Positions 24,630 through 36,592 of a stretch of 64,000 nucleotides of DNA are shown one piece after another. Source of the DNA: Diphasiastrum complanatum (Eukaryota > Streptophyta > Lycopodiopsida > Lycopodiales > Lycopodiaceae). Positions within the stretch are counted from its first letter, which is position 1. Every line of letters begins with the position of its first letter. A program made the position numbers and the translations under genes. The stretch spans positions 22,872,663 to 22,936,662 of the forward strand of contig CM055103.1 in the NCBI GenBank assembly GCA_029204225.1, read 5' to 3'. Below the pieces are notes generated by a model. It did no database searches, had not been told where the DNA came from, and saw only the letters and a program-made list of their open reading frames with translations.

Positions 24630-24789
24630 GTCCATCGTAGTGTATGGGTAGAGTTGTTGACTACCACCGAAAAGGTGCAGGCTCGAATCTCGACCACTGT
24701 GTAGTGACATCTAAGGAGATTAGCTCCGTAAATGGCGTTGGCAAGTTGTATTTGTTATATAACGACCACTACATGTATGCAAAAAAAAA
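24630..24789 (+). mobile_element. tRNA-derived SINE with target-site duplication
   Basis: The head (24630-24702) resembles a tRNA gene: an A-box-like stretch around GTATGGGTAGAGT (24642-24654) and a B-box-like GGCTCGAATCT (24680-24690, consensus GGTTCGANNCC), about 30 bases apart. A tRNA-unrelated body of about 75 bases follows, ending in an A-rich tail at 24779-24790. The element is flanked by 11-base repeats, AATTTAATGTT (24619-24629) and AATTCAATGTT (24790-24800), that differ by one base. Short length, Pol III boxes, poly-A tail and flanking repeats together are the hallmarks of a SINE. A SINE encodes no protein and depends on a LINE. Confidence 0.75.
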
Positions 24790-24800
24790 AATTCAATGTT

Positions 24801-26530
24801 TTATAATGCACTGAACATGTATTTTAGTCTCTTCGAACTTCATCCAATACAATTTGATTATGTAATAATAATAAATGAAAACATAGTTTAACAATTAATA
24901 GTTGACATTCAACTTCATTATTATATTTATATGTAATGACGTATTTTCAAGTCCAATATTTTTTGGAGTTGCTTAGATTGTTTTATTAAGTTCTAGGTAT
25001 TGATTATTATAAAATGGCTATCAAAAGACTAAACATTGTTGTTTTATTGATTATTATAAAATGGTTATCAAAAGTCGCATTCTATAATTATTGAATTTCA
25101 AAAAGAAGAAGTACATCTGTATGATTTCGACATATAGTAGAATCTGTATAAACTCATTACTTCACTACCAAAATAGTTATCCTCTATTGGTTTACTTTGA
25201 AATTCATCTCGTGCATTTTTTTTCTTATTGATAAGTAGCAATAGCATATATATTGTTCGATAGCCATTCATGTATTATTCGGGTTCTATTCTGCATGTAT
25301 TCGTGAAGAACATCTGTTTTGTTGATGGATATGTTATTGTTGTGATGTTGTCAGTTGTTGCTTTTTCTTTTAGATTTTTTAAGAGCTATCTTTTGTAGAA
25401 TTAGACAAATTATGATTTGTCAAGTTAGACATGTTTATAATAAAAAAATTCCATAAGAGAAACAAAAAACTTTTGAGTCAATTAACCTTGTTGAAATTCA
25501 TGCGTATTAAATTTATAATAAACGATATTGTAAATCAATCATTGTTGACAGGTTGTGAATTGATGAGAACATTTTGAGCCTCTTCTAAATGCAACTATGT
25601 TTGCATTTCGAGCACGTGTAATGCATTACTTTTTATTGTAGTTGTGATAGGCATCATATAGTTTTTCTAATTTTATAACATCTTCATGATGTGTACAAAT
25701 GATTGAAATATTGTCATCTATCATTTCAAAAGCTTGTCTTTCGATTATTAGTCTATCGTAAAAGAGATTATGTATTTCATTCATTGTTGGTTTGTTAGTT
25801 TTATGATGTTCAAAATTCTAAATACATAGGGTTTTCAGAATGTCTCACTGAATATGTCAAATTGAAGTGCATTGCAAGTTTCCAATATGGAGAAGAACAA
25901 ATATGACATGGCCAACAAAATGATTCTTGTTTATGTTGACACATTGCAAGTAATTGTGCATGGTCTTCAACAAGAAATTTGAAGTGATTCATATCTATTA
26001 GGGTTTATTGCTCATCCAATCATTGGGTATCATCAATTATCTATATTGATAATAATTTAAGCTAACAAATCAACAATTTGGCAATCAATATCAATTAGCA
26101 ATTAGCAAATTAATTTTGGTTATTTTTTTTCTCTCCAAAATTACGTAGATTAGGGACTTTATACAACGTACAGATAAAAGAGTAGAAGGCTTATAAATGA
26201 GAAAGTTTATATGCCTCCTAAAAGATAAGCAAGGGGGAGATAATGAGATCACCAGTCCCAAATTCCCTACAGTTCCTGTCTAGACAAATATATCAAAGAG
26301 TAATAACTCTAATACATTGCCAAAAAACATTAATAACTACGTCCTCAAACTTGATATCATTCAACAATAGATCGTGGTGGCTAAACCTTCTGAATCTAAC
26401 ATGAAAGCGTACAATGAAATCACACTTAAGAATCATCACCATTCCTTTAAAATCTCTGACAATAATTAAGTATTTATTTATGATTCGTCAATCATAAATA
26501 TTTAGATTCATATGATTCGTCAATCATAAT
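24801..26530. other. No gene recognised; very AT-rich spacer
   Basis: Long AT-rich DNA with short chance frames. Near 26475-26530 the string ATGATTCGTCAATCATAA occurs twice, directly before the LTR fragment that begins at about 26531. Nothing else is supported. Confidence 0.4.
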
Positions 26531-27260
26531 GACCAAAGCCACCGAGTTGCATCAATTCGTCAACAAGTAATTTCTGAGAAGTCCTAACTAGATGGATGCC
26601 AGCACATCACAGCCAATTGGATGACGCATTTGGCGACCTAATTGCTTAGTACAAATAGTTGTTCATATTCCTACATCAAAAAGGGATTAAAGCATGAAGA
26701 TCAATCATCAAATATTGAATAGTTAGCGTTCTCTCTCAAGCCTGCGAGCTTGGACACTCCTGAGCATTCTAGCTCACTTCTTTTCAGTTGATTAGATATT
26801 GCTATTGCACTTACTGCTTATCAGCATTTCACTTAATTCAAATTTATATTTAGCCGTTCAGAAACAGCTTAGAGTATGCGGCTTTGATCCGCAATTTGTT
26901 GTACTCATTTACATTTGTTTCGTTTTTCATATTGAATCAATAACATCTTCTTATTGCGTTCAAGTTCGTCTTAGAATATATGCATTTCTGTAGTTCTTTG
27001 CGACTGATTATTTGTCTGATAATTCAATGCTTAATGTTTGGCTACGTAATCACTGTAGTACTAATGATCTCAAAGTTAGTTACTATAAGATTGAATGTGA
27101 TTTCTATCACTATTGTTTTGTTCAAAATTGATAGGCGTAGTCATGCATAGAGAAAGACAAAGATAGTCTATTTCGCTACGCATGATAAGTTTTTTTCTTG
27201 TCGTTCGAATTCTTTTTATTCGATTCTATTTGACCTATCTTTTCACACCTCTTTCCAACA
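26531..27260 (+). repeat. Copia B LTR, 3' portion (about 730 bases)
   Basis: This stretch matches the reverse complement of 40562-41298, the 5' LTR of Copia B on the other strand, with frequent small differences. It ends in TTTCCAACA (canonical CA end). It lacks the first 300 or so LTR bases. The bases right after it begin with TGGAC and continue a Copia RT, so the LTR end marks an insertion point. See the inversion finding. Confidence 0.8.
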
Positions 27261-28090
27261 TGGACCAGACGGAAAGGTGTCAAGATACAAAGCGAGACTA
27301 GTTGCAAAAGGTTTTTCACAGAAGTATGGAATTTATTACATTGAAAAGATTATGCTCTCAAATCTTTGGGTTTCCAAGCCCTAATGGCTGATTATAATAT
27401 CTATGTAAAAGTCATAGATGAAAAAATCATCATCATTGGTGTCTATGTAGATGACACACTGATCTTATCAAGAAGTGATAAGCTGATTGCACAAGTGAAG
27501 GAAGATATTTTCAAGCACTTTGAGATATCAGACCTAGGAGAAGCAAAATGCTTCTTAGGATTACAAATTGACAGAGACCTTGAGAGTGGTAGAGTGTATC
27601 TACACCAATTGAAGTACATTTTGAAATTTTTTGACGATTTTCAAATGGAAGATTGCAAAGGAGCAAATACTCCAATGGTCCCCAACCAAGATTGTTCAAA
27701 AAACCAAGAAGAATGGAAAGCAATGCTCAATAAGCCTTATAGAAGGCTGATTGGTTCTCTGATGTACTTGGCAGATAATACAAGATTGGTGGACATTGCC
27801 TACACAATGTTCAGAATGAGCCAATTCAATACTAATCTAGGACCTGTATACTGGAAAATTGCCAAGAGAATCCTATAGTACCTGTAGCATACGAAGACTA
27901 TGGGCTTTGTTATTTTTGGGATGCAGGATTTCAGGTGAAGTCCTACAATGATGCAAGTTGGGCATCCATGAAAGATGGCTGCAAGAGCGTCTTCGGAGGA
28001 TGACTATAGCAGCAGATGCAGCTGTTCTTTGGGTCAGTAAGAAGTCGACCATAACTGCCCAATCATCCTATGAGGCAGAATACATTCTTT
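27261..28090 (+). pseudogene. Copia A reverse transcriptase and RNase H remnant
   Basis: From the LTR border the frame reads [17 protein letters not shown]. After an internal deletion near 27350 it continues with the catalytic VYVDDTLIL (around 27440-27470), LGEAKCFLGLQI and the LIGSLMYLADNTRLVDIAY segment. It meets a stop at 27878 and then decays into an RNase H fragment with ALWVSKKSTITAQSSYEAEY-like residues near 28025-28085. The start of this RT is the piece at 41592 on the minus strand. It is not functional. Confidence 0.85.
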
Positions 28091-28194
28091 GGAATCACTG
28101 ATGTCCCATACCACCAACTTTTCCTCCAAGAAATCATTTGCTTCTAGATCTTACTAGAAAGTCAAACAGATTAACAAGCTATTCTATACCCAAA

Positions 28195-28395
28195 TATAGG
28201 ATCAGATTCACAACCAATTTCAGAAGATACTTCTAGCTATTAAATTCTCTCATGCTCCTTAAGCATTTCAATGTAGATGAACACATCATCTAAGAATACC
28301 ACTCCACATTGACCCAGATATGGACGAAATATATTGTTCAAATACTATTGAAATGCGATAACTGTATTCACTAAACCAAAAGGAACATTGGAATC
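28195..28395 (-). pseudogene. Small Gypsy reverse transcriptase fragment
   Basis: On the minus strand a frame with one stop reads VPFGLVNTVIAFQ, then YLNNIFRPYLGQ and VVFLDDVFIY, ending with KEHER. These are the consecutive palm motifs of Ty3/Gypsy RT, including the FLDD catalytic box. Only about 65 residues remain. It lies in the 1.7 kb that is present in this copy of the duplicated block and absent from the first. Confidence 0.75.
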
Positions 28396-29614
28396 TCAAT
28401 ATAACCGAAACAATACTATAATCACAACAACAAAATGCGCGACTTCCAACACAAGGCTCCGACAGATTCAGAAATATTTCATAATCCATCGGAATCCAAC
28501 ATATATAATCCGTTGGAATCCAAATGAGAAAAAAAAAATAGTGTTTGAGCTTTTATTGAAATTATGCACCACAAGCATATGTAGTAGACATGTAAATCAT
28601 TAATTGGAAAATTACCATTTTGGTGGAATGTTTCAGCAAGTAGATTGTTGTCCAAACAATACTTACCACTAAAAATGGAGTTTAACATATGTGCTTACAA
28701 AAATGTTTTGAAGAACATAATTTTAGTGCATTTTTGTGCATGGCCAAAGCATTGAAAAAGCTATGAAAAAATAGCTATTTTGCCATGGCCAGTAGGTGCA
28801 TCTCGTACCAAGAGGTAGGCAGCCCAAAAATGGCAATTGTTTATGACAAAAGATAGCTAAAATGTTGGGTCAGTGTGACTCCTGGATGCATGTACTACAT
28901 GTATCGATTTGAATCAGGGTGTTGAGTTTAAAGACTGGGTTGATTTGACTTACACGACGGATTAGTTCTAACTTTGAAGTTGCCAAGACTGATAGAGGTA
29001 ATTACATAGACAAACATGAAGTTGGATGACTGTTTGTTGCAAAAACATAAGTCAGACAGGTCAAACAAATTCATTGAGAGCAATCGGACAAAACGATGAA
29101 GAAAGTATAGCATGCACATTGACATTATCTTGAAACATTGTTTTAGTAATTCTGAAAAAATCCCAAGTCCCAATCTTTTCTTTTATCGAGTCCTATGCTT
29201 GAAATTAAGTTCAGCCACTTGAAAAAGATCTATGCTCGAACTTAAGTTCCAGCATGTGCTCCTTTGTTCGAACTTAAGGTCAAACACACAAGGATGTAGT
29301 AGAGAGGATAGAGAGAAAAATTAATTCGTCCCAAAGTCAATTTTTTTTTCCAGTATTACTAAAATAGTGTTATGAACGCAGACAATTAATTGATTCAAAA
29401 AATAAAGAATTACAAGTCAATTAATGTGGAGAGCACAAGAAAATTGCGGTAGTCACCGCATGCTCGAAGCTTCTTTTAGTTTTGGAAAGGCTACGATGAT
29501 GATTCAAAGATTGTTTAATAGGATATTCTGACTTTCTATCTAAATCTAATCGATGTGGAAACATCTACTATGTTTGTTGATCGATTTACAATGCTTAGTA
29601 GCTTGTTTATCTGA
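28396..29614. other. No gene recognised between the Copia A remnant and Gypsy copy 2
   Basis: No coding frame is supported. Near 29190-29290 there are several variants of CTTGAAATTAAGTTC / CTCGAACTTAAGTTC, a short dispersed repeat. This segment together with 27915-28395 has no counterpart between 77 and 78 in the first copy. Confidence 0.4.
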
Positions 29615-31861
29615 TCCCAAAGATTAGATCTATATTCACCTCTCTTAGCTACTATAGATGTGTGTAGATAATTATATACAAAACATGAAAGACGTTGAGC
29701 TTATGTTGTTCCATGTGGATCTTGGTGGTAGTCATTGGTGTCGTTGTCCAGGTAGGCAGTAGTCGTGGCTTTCACCATCCGAACATGTGATGACTGTAGT
29801 TGTTGTCATTGTCAAAGTAGTTGCGCAATCTCAATATTAGCTAGTATAGGTGACAAACTTTATTTTGAATGGTACCATGTCAGCAGTCGAATTCGATGAT
29901 TTGTCATTTTGAGTTAGATTCGGATGAAAGGGTTCGAATGTTTGATTCGACGATTGTGATTGACTATCATGTAGGTACATGTCTTCAAATATGATGTGTA
30001 TTTTTGTAGACTTTGCAACAATGCATGTAAATATGCAGCAATATGAATGAATCGAGATTAATAAAGGTATTTGAAGAGAGAAGGAGAAGAAATGCTCAGT
30101 GAGCCATCGGTGATGAAACAAGCATGAAAGTGTGAGATTTTTTTAACAAACATATGGTATTAAGTCGTTGTATATCGGATGCAAAAAACATATAGTTGAA
30201 AAACATGTTTCCAACTCACATATACCCTGTGCAAATTTTACCTAACTAAAAAGGTGATTCTGAGTGACTTTAAGATATTCTTGCCATAAATAGAACTTGC
30301 ACAGCTATCTACTCTGCTCAACAAAACTCGCACACAGCCCTAGGAACTCGCCCACAGTGTGACAGGCTGAAATTAGAAAAAATTTGAATTTTTTTTTTGT
30401 CCTTCTGCGTGTGTTCATTGCATCCTCACTCTCCGTAATTCGTAGAGACAAATTGCCCCTAAGTAATAAAGACTTTCCCAGCTTCAAAGCCCAAATAGAC
30501 TTTGATGATATAGAATTATCAATGATCAATATTCTTTTAGGATATTGTATGAATTTATTACTTTAATGAATTGAGTAACAGGCATTGACACCTGTAGAGC
30601 TAAGAATCTTCTATGAACCATGTTTGAAGGTATTATGAACACTGACCTTTCTTTGAAGGGATGTGCAGGTACACACGAACGTACCTAAAGAATCTCAAGA
30701 ATAGAAAGCCCTCTGGGCTTAAGGATTGATTTCTCTTTGAGGGTATGTGTAGGTACTCGAGAAAGTGCCAAAAGAACAAGAATCGAAACAAGAAGCTTTC
30801 TAAGCTTAAGAGGTGCACCCTCCCAGGAGAAGCTCTTGATCAAAAGCTTTGTAAACAATTCTTATAAGTTGAAAATTACTTCCTAAGTTGAACTTTAAGC
30901 ACTAAGATGAAAATCTTATGGAACCTTATGAATTCTTTTACAATATAAAGAAGGCTTTTTGATCAAGTCTATAAAAAAGGCTCAGTAGAGTCTATAAAGA
31001 AGGCTTATTACTAAGTCTATAATGAAGGCTCAGTGGAGTCTATAAAGAACGGGACAAGGCCTAGGGTTTGATATCACCCTAGTGACTTGTTCCAACATGA
31101 TTGAGGATGGGCAACCTCTAGAAAATAAGTGTCAATGAACATGATTGAGGATGGGCAACCTCTAGAAAAAAAAAGGGCCTAGGAATTGATGAACATTATG
31201 CAAAAACAAGATGGTCATATACCTTGGCTCTTCCTTAGGAAGATTGCACTTGGGTGAATTCCCAAGTTGTAATCATGAAAAATTATATGTAAATAAAAGT
31301 CAAGTTTGAACCTTGTACCACCTAACTCCCCCCTACTTTTCCACATGCATTCTAGGCTATTTGACACCTAGAATGGGGCGCCCTCCTACACTCTCACTTC
31401 ATATGCCAAATCATCATAATAACTCTCCCAAGCTAATGCACATCACCCATTCACCCTCTCTAACTAATACACCTCATCCATGCACTCCACTTCACCCTAA
31501 GTCCAATTTGAGTCTTCCTCACATCTCATGCACTTGAAGTTGACACCTCACTCACTTTGGAAGGACTCTCCACTCTCTATATAAGTGGAAATGTGTCCCT
31601 CTACCTAGAGGATTGAAGGATATTGCATCCAAGCTCTGCCATTTTGTTGTTTGTTGTGTACAAGTGCTTTGGTGAAGAGGATTGAGGCATTACTTCAAGA
31701 AGGCTATGTTATTTTGTGAATGCAGGATTTTTGGAGCTCAAACCCTTGGATTTCTATCTCTCTTTCACATCACACACAATCGCACACACTCTCTCACTTT
31801 CACCTTCTCTCAAAACCATGGTATGCTCTTGAAACTGTTACCCATATGTAAGAATGGCTGA

Positions 31862-32260
31862 TCAGTATTTTGCATGTCATGCCATCAGTGGCCTATTGTC
31901 CATGCATGTCAGATCTAGAGCTTGCATGTCAGATTTGAAGCTTGCATGTCGTACCATCAGTGGTCTATTGTCCATGCATGTCAAATCTAGAGCTTGCATG
32001 TTAGATTTAAATCTTGCATGTCGTAGCATCTGTGGCCTATTGTCCATGCATGTCAGATCTAGAGCTTGCATGTCAGATCTAAAGCTTGCATGTCAGATTT
32101 GAAGCTTGCATGTCACACCATGCATTGCCAAATGACCATGCATGTCACTTCATGACTGTTGCATGTCAAGAATCTATGAACCCTTATGATTGTATGTCAA
32201 GAATCTAAGATCCATTTGCATTGCATGACAAGAATCTAAGATCCAACATGATTGCATGTC
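31862..32260 (+). repeat. Minisatellite with GCATGTCA core, three higher-order units
   Basis: Same repeat as at 2336-2660, but with a third higher-order unit (around 32028-32110) that is missing from copy 1. The expansion or loss happened after the block was duplicated. Confidence 0.85.
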
Positions 32261-32667
32261 AAAAAGTTTAAGACCTATGAAGAAATTTCTATGCTTTTGA
32301 TAAGCTAGATATGGAATTAAGATAATTGAATATGAACTAAGTCTATGTTGATATGAAATCAACATCCGAGAGTGTGAACTCGAGGGTGAAGGCCTGTCCT
32401 AAGTTCTTAAAGGCCAAAAGATTTAATTGGCTTATCATTCACATAAAACTAGTCTCGAATCAACTTAATGAAAATCAAATAAGACTTTAATTCAAAACTC
32501 AAAAAACATTGCATCACAAAGATTCATTCACACAACATCGGAAGCACTGAGGGGTCAAGATGGGAAACAACCCACCCCCCCCCCCCCCCCCTTTGAAGGA
32601 TTCTTTTCTTATCATTATACAATTTTATAGTGTTATTACCCTGGTGAGACGATTGATTATAGGCGAC

Positions 32668-33496
32668 ATGAGTAAGGAACCTGAAGGTGCCCCTGCTCCA
32701 CAAATTGAACGACGAATCCCTAGGATTGATGCATCGAAATACGATGGGGTATCCAACCCAATCCGATTCCTCCAAGATTTTGAAAATGCTTGCAAATTCT
32801 ATGGTGATCCTTCTGAAAATGAAAAATTACGTCTTCTTCCTATGATATTACTCGGGGACGCTAAGGAATGGTATCTTAATCTCGAAGAATCGGATATAGT
32901 TTCCTGGGAAATTCTTACCGCCGCCCTAACCAAACGATTCAAGCCTTCCAAATTGACCCAAAGTCCTTTCATTCAACTATCCCATATCAAGATGAGAAGA
33001 GACGAATCTGCATGCACCTACATTGAGCACTTTAAGAGATTTAAAGTTGAATGTGTTGATGAGAAAATCACAGGAAAAAATGGTTATCAAACTCTTCTTG
33101 TTAGGTTTACCTAAATCTATTCGTATAGAACTTAAACCAGCTGACACTTATGACCAGCTGAAAGACGTAATGGATGATGCCATTAGAGAGGAAGATGAAG
33201 GATCCGATGATGAGTATGACCATCGTGATCGCAAGGGGAAAGCTCTCGTTAAAAATGATTCACACCCTGAGCCCACCTCTAGTTCTAATTCCACTGAATT
33301 GTTACAACATATGGATACCTGGCAAAAAACTCAGCAAGCCCAAATGGATAAGCTTACAACTGAATTTCAAAAGGTGCTTAAAGATATGGCTGACAAGACC
33401 TATCCTTTTTGGAAAAATGTGTGGTGCTTTATATGTTTCCAAAACCATACTACTAACGAATGCCCACACGTGAAAACGTATTTCCCACAAAATGCA
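32668..33496 (+). pseudogene. Gypsy gag, better-preserved copy
   Basis: ATG at 32668. The frame is open to 33114 and includes the helical capsid segment with RFLQDFENACKFYGDP and LLGDAKEWYLNLEE. A frameshift near 33100 passes to a second frame that reads to 33499 with the C-X2-C-X3-H-X4-C knuckle (WCFICFQNHTTNECP). It lacks the three 5' lesions of copy 1, so it is closer to the ancestral gene. Capsid and RNA-binding role are inferred from the family. Confidence 0.8.
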
Positions 33497-34161
33497 TGAC
33501 CCATGTATAGGCAATACTGACCTCCTGGTCCAACACCTTACAATCCTCAACAGACCTATCAGCGACCAGGACCATTTCAGCCACGATCTCCAGGCCCACA
33601 ATAGTACCCTCCTCGATAGACTTATGTAGTAAATCAACCTCAGCCTCAAGCACCGGCTCATTATGTTGATCAGCTACGTATTATATTGAAGAAACTCCCG
33701 CTGCTAGTTACCAAGTGGACCTGACATACCAATATGATGCCAACACTGTCACTTATGATCCAAACCAGGCATACTATGCCACTCCACAAGTAAGTTATGC
33801 GACACAACCCATGCCTACCTTGAGGGGTTGTTTTGTTTGTGCTAGCAGACATCCTAGCATCTGTTGCCCTGATAAGCTCAAGTTCCCCCCCTTTACGCAA
33901 TAATTGCAGAATTGAGCACCATACGAAGGACTGTCCGAATCGACCAAAACCTTCTGTCCCAGTTCGCTCAGTCCAAGTTGAGACCTTACCAACCATGGTC
34001 ATGACTCGAGCTCAACAGAGAGCAGCCAGCCAGAGGACAGATAGACGACCTGCCAAACAACCTGCCATACCCAATGAGAACTCCACTCCCCTAGTCTATC
34101 CAAATCCTACTAAGCAAATTAAACTCCGAGATGAGTTCCAGATAATGAGACACACCTGACC
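33497..34161 (+). pseudogene. Gypsy gag C-terminal region (copy 2)
   Basis: Counterpart of 3839-4500, with the same Pro/Gln/Tyr-rich composition and CCHC-like motifs. One knuckle has lost its first Cys (it reads LRNNC where copy 1 has LCDNC). The frame closes at 34159. Confidence 0.65.
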
Positions 34162-34217
34162 CCACCATTAGTACGACCCACTCCGAAAGGCACTGCGATA
34201 GAAGGCGCTAAAGGGTG

Positions 34218-34303
34218 GTTTGGCTCCATAGTCTCTCTTATTGTGTTCTCCTATCCTCATCTTAGGGGCAATCCTTTAGGGTCATTACATTGATATCAGA
34301 GCC
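34218..34303 (+). repeat. LTR-end-like segment with degenerate primer-binding site
   Basis: Right after the Gypsy truncation comes unrelated DNA that ends in CATTACAT followed by TGATATCAGAGCC (34291-34303), one base off the tRNA-Met type PBS. This suggests the 3' end of an LTR and the start of a forward internal region. No coding part follows. Confidence 0.4.
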
Positions 34304-34549
34304 CAACTAAGATGCGGTGTTGGGATGGGATGGAAGCAAGCTCTACGTTGTATTGGAGTATGGATTTCTCATGGAAAGTTGGAATGGAATTTTCAATTTT
34401 TTGGTGACTTTTCAAAGTTGGTGGTAGAGTGTCCTTCTACACATTCAATTTTGACAAAAATGCTAAAAATTAGTCTCGAGATTTATTCTCAATTTTCTAT
34501 TTTCTTGAGGAGCTTTTCAATTCATGAAGAATGATTTGCAAGTGTTGAT
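34304..34549. other. No gene recognised
   Basis: Short non-coding stretch between the PBS-like motif and the Copia A LTR. The frame 34325-34534 matches nothing I recognise. Confidence 0.35.
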
Positions 34550-35797
34550 GCAAAAAATGCAGTTAGAAAATGCAAATTCCAACTAAAACTTTGGTGACAA
34601 ACTGATAAAAGGTCTCGAATGATTCCTGAAACTTTTCGCGAAACTCGGATTATTTTTGTTTGAGAATAATTCGTGCAGGATCAATCAGGCCCTGTAACAC
34701 AACGAAACGAAACGAGACGAAATCTAGACGAAAACGAAGCGAAGCGAAACTTAAACGAGCTCTGACATTGATTTATGCTAGAATTATAGAGATCGCGAAA
34801 TGACACGAAACGAAACGAAGCACAAGCATTCGCGAAAAGATTAATCAGGCTCTATAACGAGACGAGAGGAGACAAAGCAAAACAAGACGAAATGAAATGA
34901 AACAAAACGAAACTTAAGTGAGCTCTGAAATTGATTTACGCTTATAGCCAAGTGATCACGAAGCGTATCACGAAGCGTAAGAATTCGTGAACAAAATCAG
35001 TTCGTCAGGAATTCAGATATGATTGCTGGTCACTGCCGGTTGTATCATTTCTACAATCCTTTAGAGTGTAGACAGATATTGCTGATCTACGTCAACAGAT
35101 TAATATGGCATTCAACTAAATCAAACCAATGTGCGGAATTAAATAAACAAGTGAATCAGATACATGAATTGTAGCAGACAAATTTTCATTCAAGATCATA
35201 CAATCATAATATGTGCACAACAATTACATATATTATCTATTGATCTTCTGATTTTTCAAGCACTGTGCGACAGATCCACATAGTGCATTGGCGTGAGAGA
35301 AATAAAGTTTTCTCACGAAGCGTGTCTCGCTTACTAGTAGACTTTTGGATCTACACATCCTCTACAAAATTGTCTCGCACGCAGGTAGACATGTATTCTG
35401 TATTTTCATCTTTTTCCGACTTCTTGTCTTGCTTACAATATTATGCATCAAACAGAAAGTATAGAGTTCGCAAACTTTTTCGTGTCACATTGTGTAACTT
35501 CCAGATTCAAAAGATTAAACATCTACAACTAATCGCGAATTACAAGAGTGGCAGATTAGCCACGATCAAGAGTACTTCTGCTGATGTCATGATATCTGAT
35601 CAAATATTTGTACCCCATGGTACTTGGCTGATCTTCTTGGCTGTTCGTGGAGCAAGAATGATTTTGTGCCACGAAACAAATTCGTGTCGTGTGTCGCGTG
35701 TTCAAAACAATTTGGTTTCTTGTGTTTTTTCTATCAAAATCAGAGTGGAGAGCTAGCAAGGCTTTGGCACTAGAAACATTTTGTTTCTTCAGCTCCC
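34550..35797 (-). repeat. Copia A 3' LTR (limits approximate)
   Basis: It lies directly downstream (minus strand) of the Copia A RNase H end and of a purine tract, TTGAGAGGGAG, near 35800-35812. It holds runs of GAAACGAAACGA-like words (34690-34920) that also occur in LTR D (60530-60600). The segment 35152-35302 recurs at 38436-38592, beside the integrase of the same element. The outer end is not sharply defined. Confidence 0.6.
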
Positions 35798-35799
35798 TC

Positions 35800-36325
35800 T
35801 CAAAGCATGATAGCTTGATAACTCCAAGACTATTCTTCTGTTTCTCGAATAGACCTTTGTCTAAGACCTTTGTGAAAATGTCTGCAATCATGTCTTTCAT
35901 TCCAATGAAGGTACTTTGCAGCATTTTCTTCCCGATCAGATCCCTAATCAAGTGGTACTTGATTGTAATGTGTTTTGTCCTTGAGTGAAACACAACGTCT
36001 TTTGTCAGATGTATTGCAAATGTGTTGTCCATATGCAAAACCAGAGGTTCATTCCTCGTTTCGCCGAGTTTGTCAAGGAACTGTTTGAGCCAAATTATTT
36101 CATTGCCATCATTGTCATTCGTAGGATGACTGAGTCACAATGGTCTGCTTCTTGCTGACCCAGAGAATTGCTGCACCTGACGCGATGGTGCATCCTCCTA
36201 AGACACTTTTGCAGTCGTCCTTGAGGGATGCCCAACTAGCATCACTGTAGGAAAGCATCTGGAACCCTGCATCACGACAATAACACAAACCATAATCCTT
36301 TGTTAATTGAAGATATTGCAAAATT
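35800..36325 (-). pseudogene. Copia A RNase H
   Basis: Two frames: 36321-36115 with YSDASWASLKDDCKSVLGG and ILWVSKKQTIVTQSSYE, then 36038 onward with DNTFAIHLTKDVVFHSRTKHI and the terminal DIFTKVLDKGLFEKQ. These are the consecutive motifs of Copia RNase H. A frameshift lies between them. Confidence 0.85.
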
Positions 36326-36592
36326 CACAATCTTCCAATGTGTCGAGCCTGGATTCGTGCAGAATTGGCTCATCCTGAACACAACACAAGCAATGTCAGG
36401 ACGTGTGTTATCTGCAAGGTACATCAACGATCCTATCAATTTTTTGTATGGTGTGAGCTACATCAATTCTCTCTTTTCTTCAGTCCTTGAACAATTTTCA
36501 TTCGTCAGTATTGTTCCTGCAAGCATTGGAGTATTTGCTCCTTTGCAATTCAGCATCCCAAAATCTTCTAGGATTTTCTGGATATATCTGGA

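Larger units (their letters stand above)
29615..34217 (+). mobile_element. Gypsy 5' half, copy 2 (truncated after gag)
   Basis: Base-by-base reading shows a near-identical match to 78-4556, with scattered substitutions and short indels. It includes the leader/LTR region, the TATA box (about 31577), the repeats, the minisatellite (31862-32260) and gag. The match stops at 34217/4556, after which copy 1 goes on into protease and pol while this copy passes into unrelated DNA. This copy therefore lacks all enzymes. Confidence 0.9.

Noticed and set aside
24630-24702. A functional tRNA gene
   Set aside because: The boxes are imperfect, the arms do not fold well into a cloverleaf, and a body, A tail and target duplication follow; SINE fits better.
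31862-32260. A CRISPR-like array
   Set aside because: Units are adjoining and degenerate without unique spacers, and the setting is a plant LTR element.
32573-32592. Different C-run lengths in the two Gypsy copies as a biological signal
   Set aside because: Homopolymer lengths are prone to slippage and sequencing error.
78-34217. The two 4.5-kb repeats as the LTRs of one giant element
   Set aside because: They contain gag coding sequence, share an adjoining Copia tail and enclose a host gene; LTRs do not contain gag.
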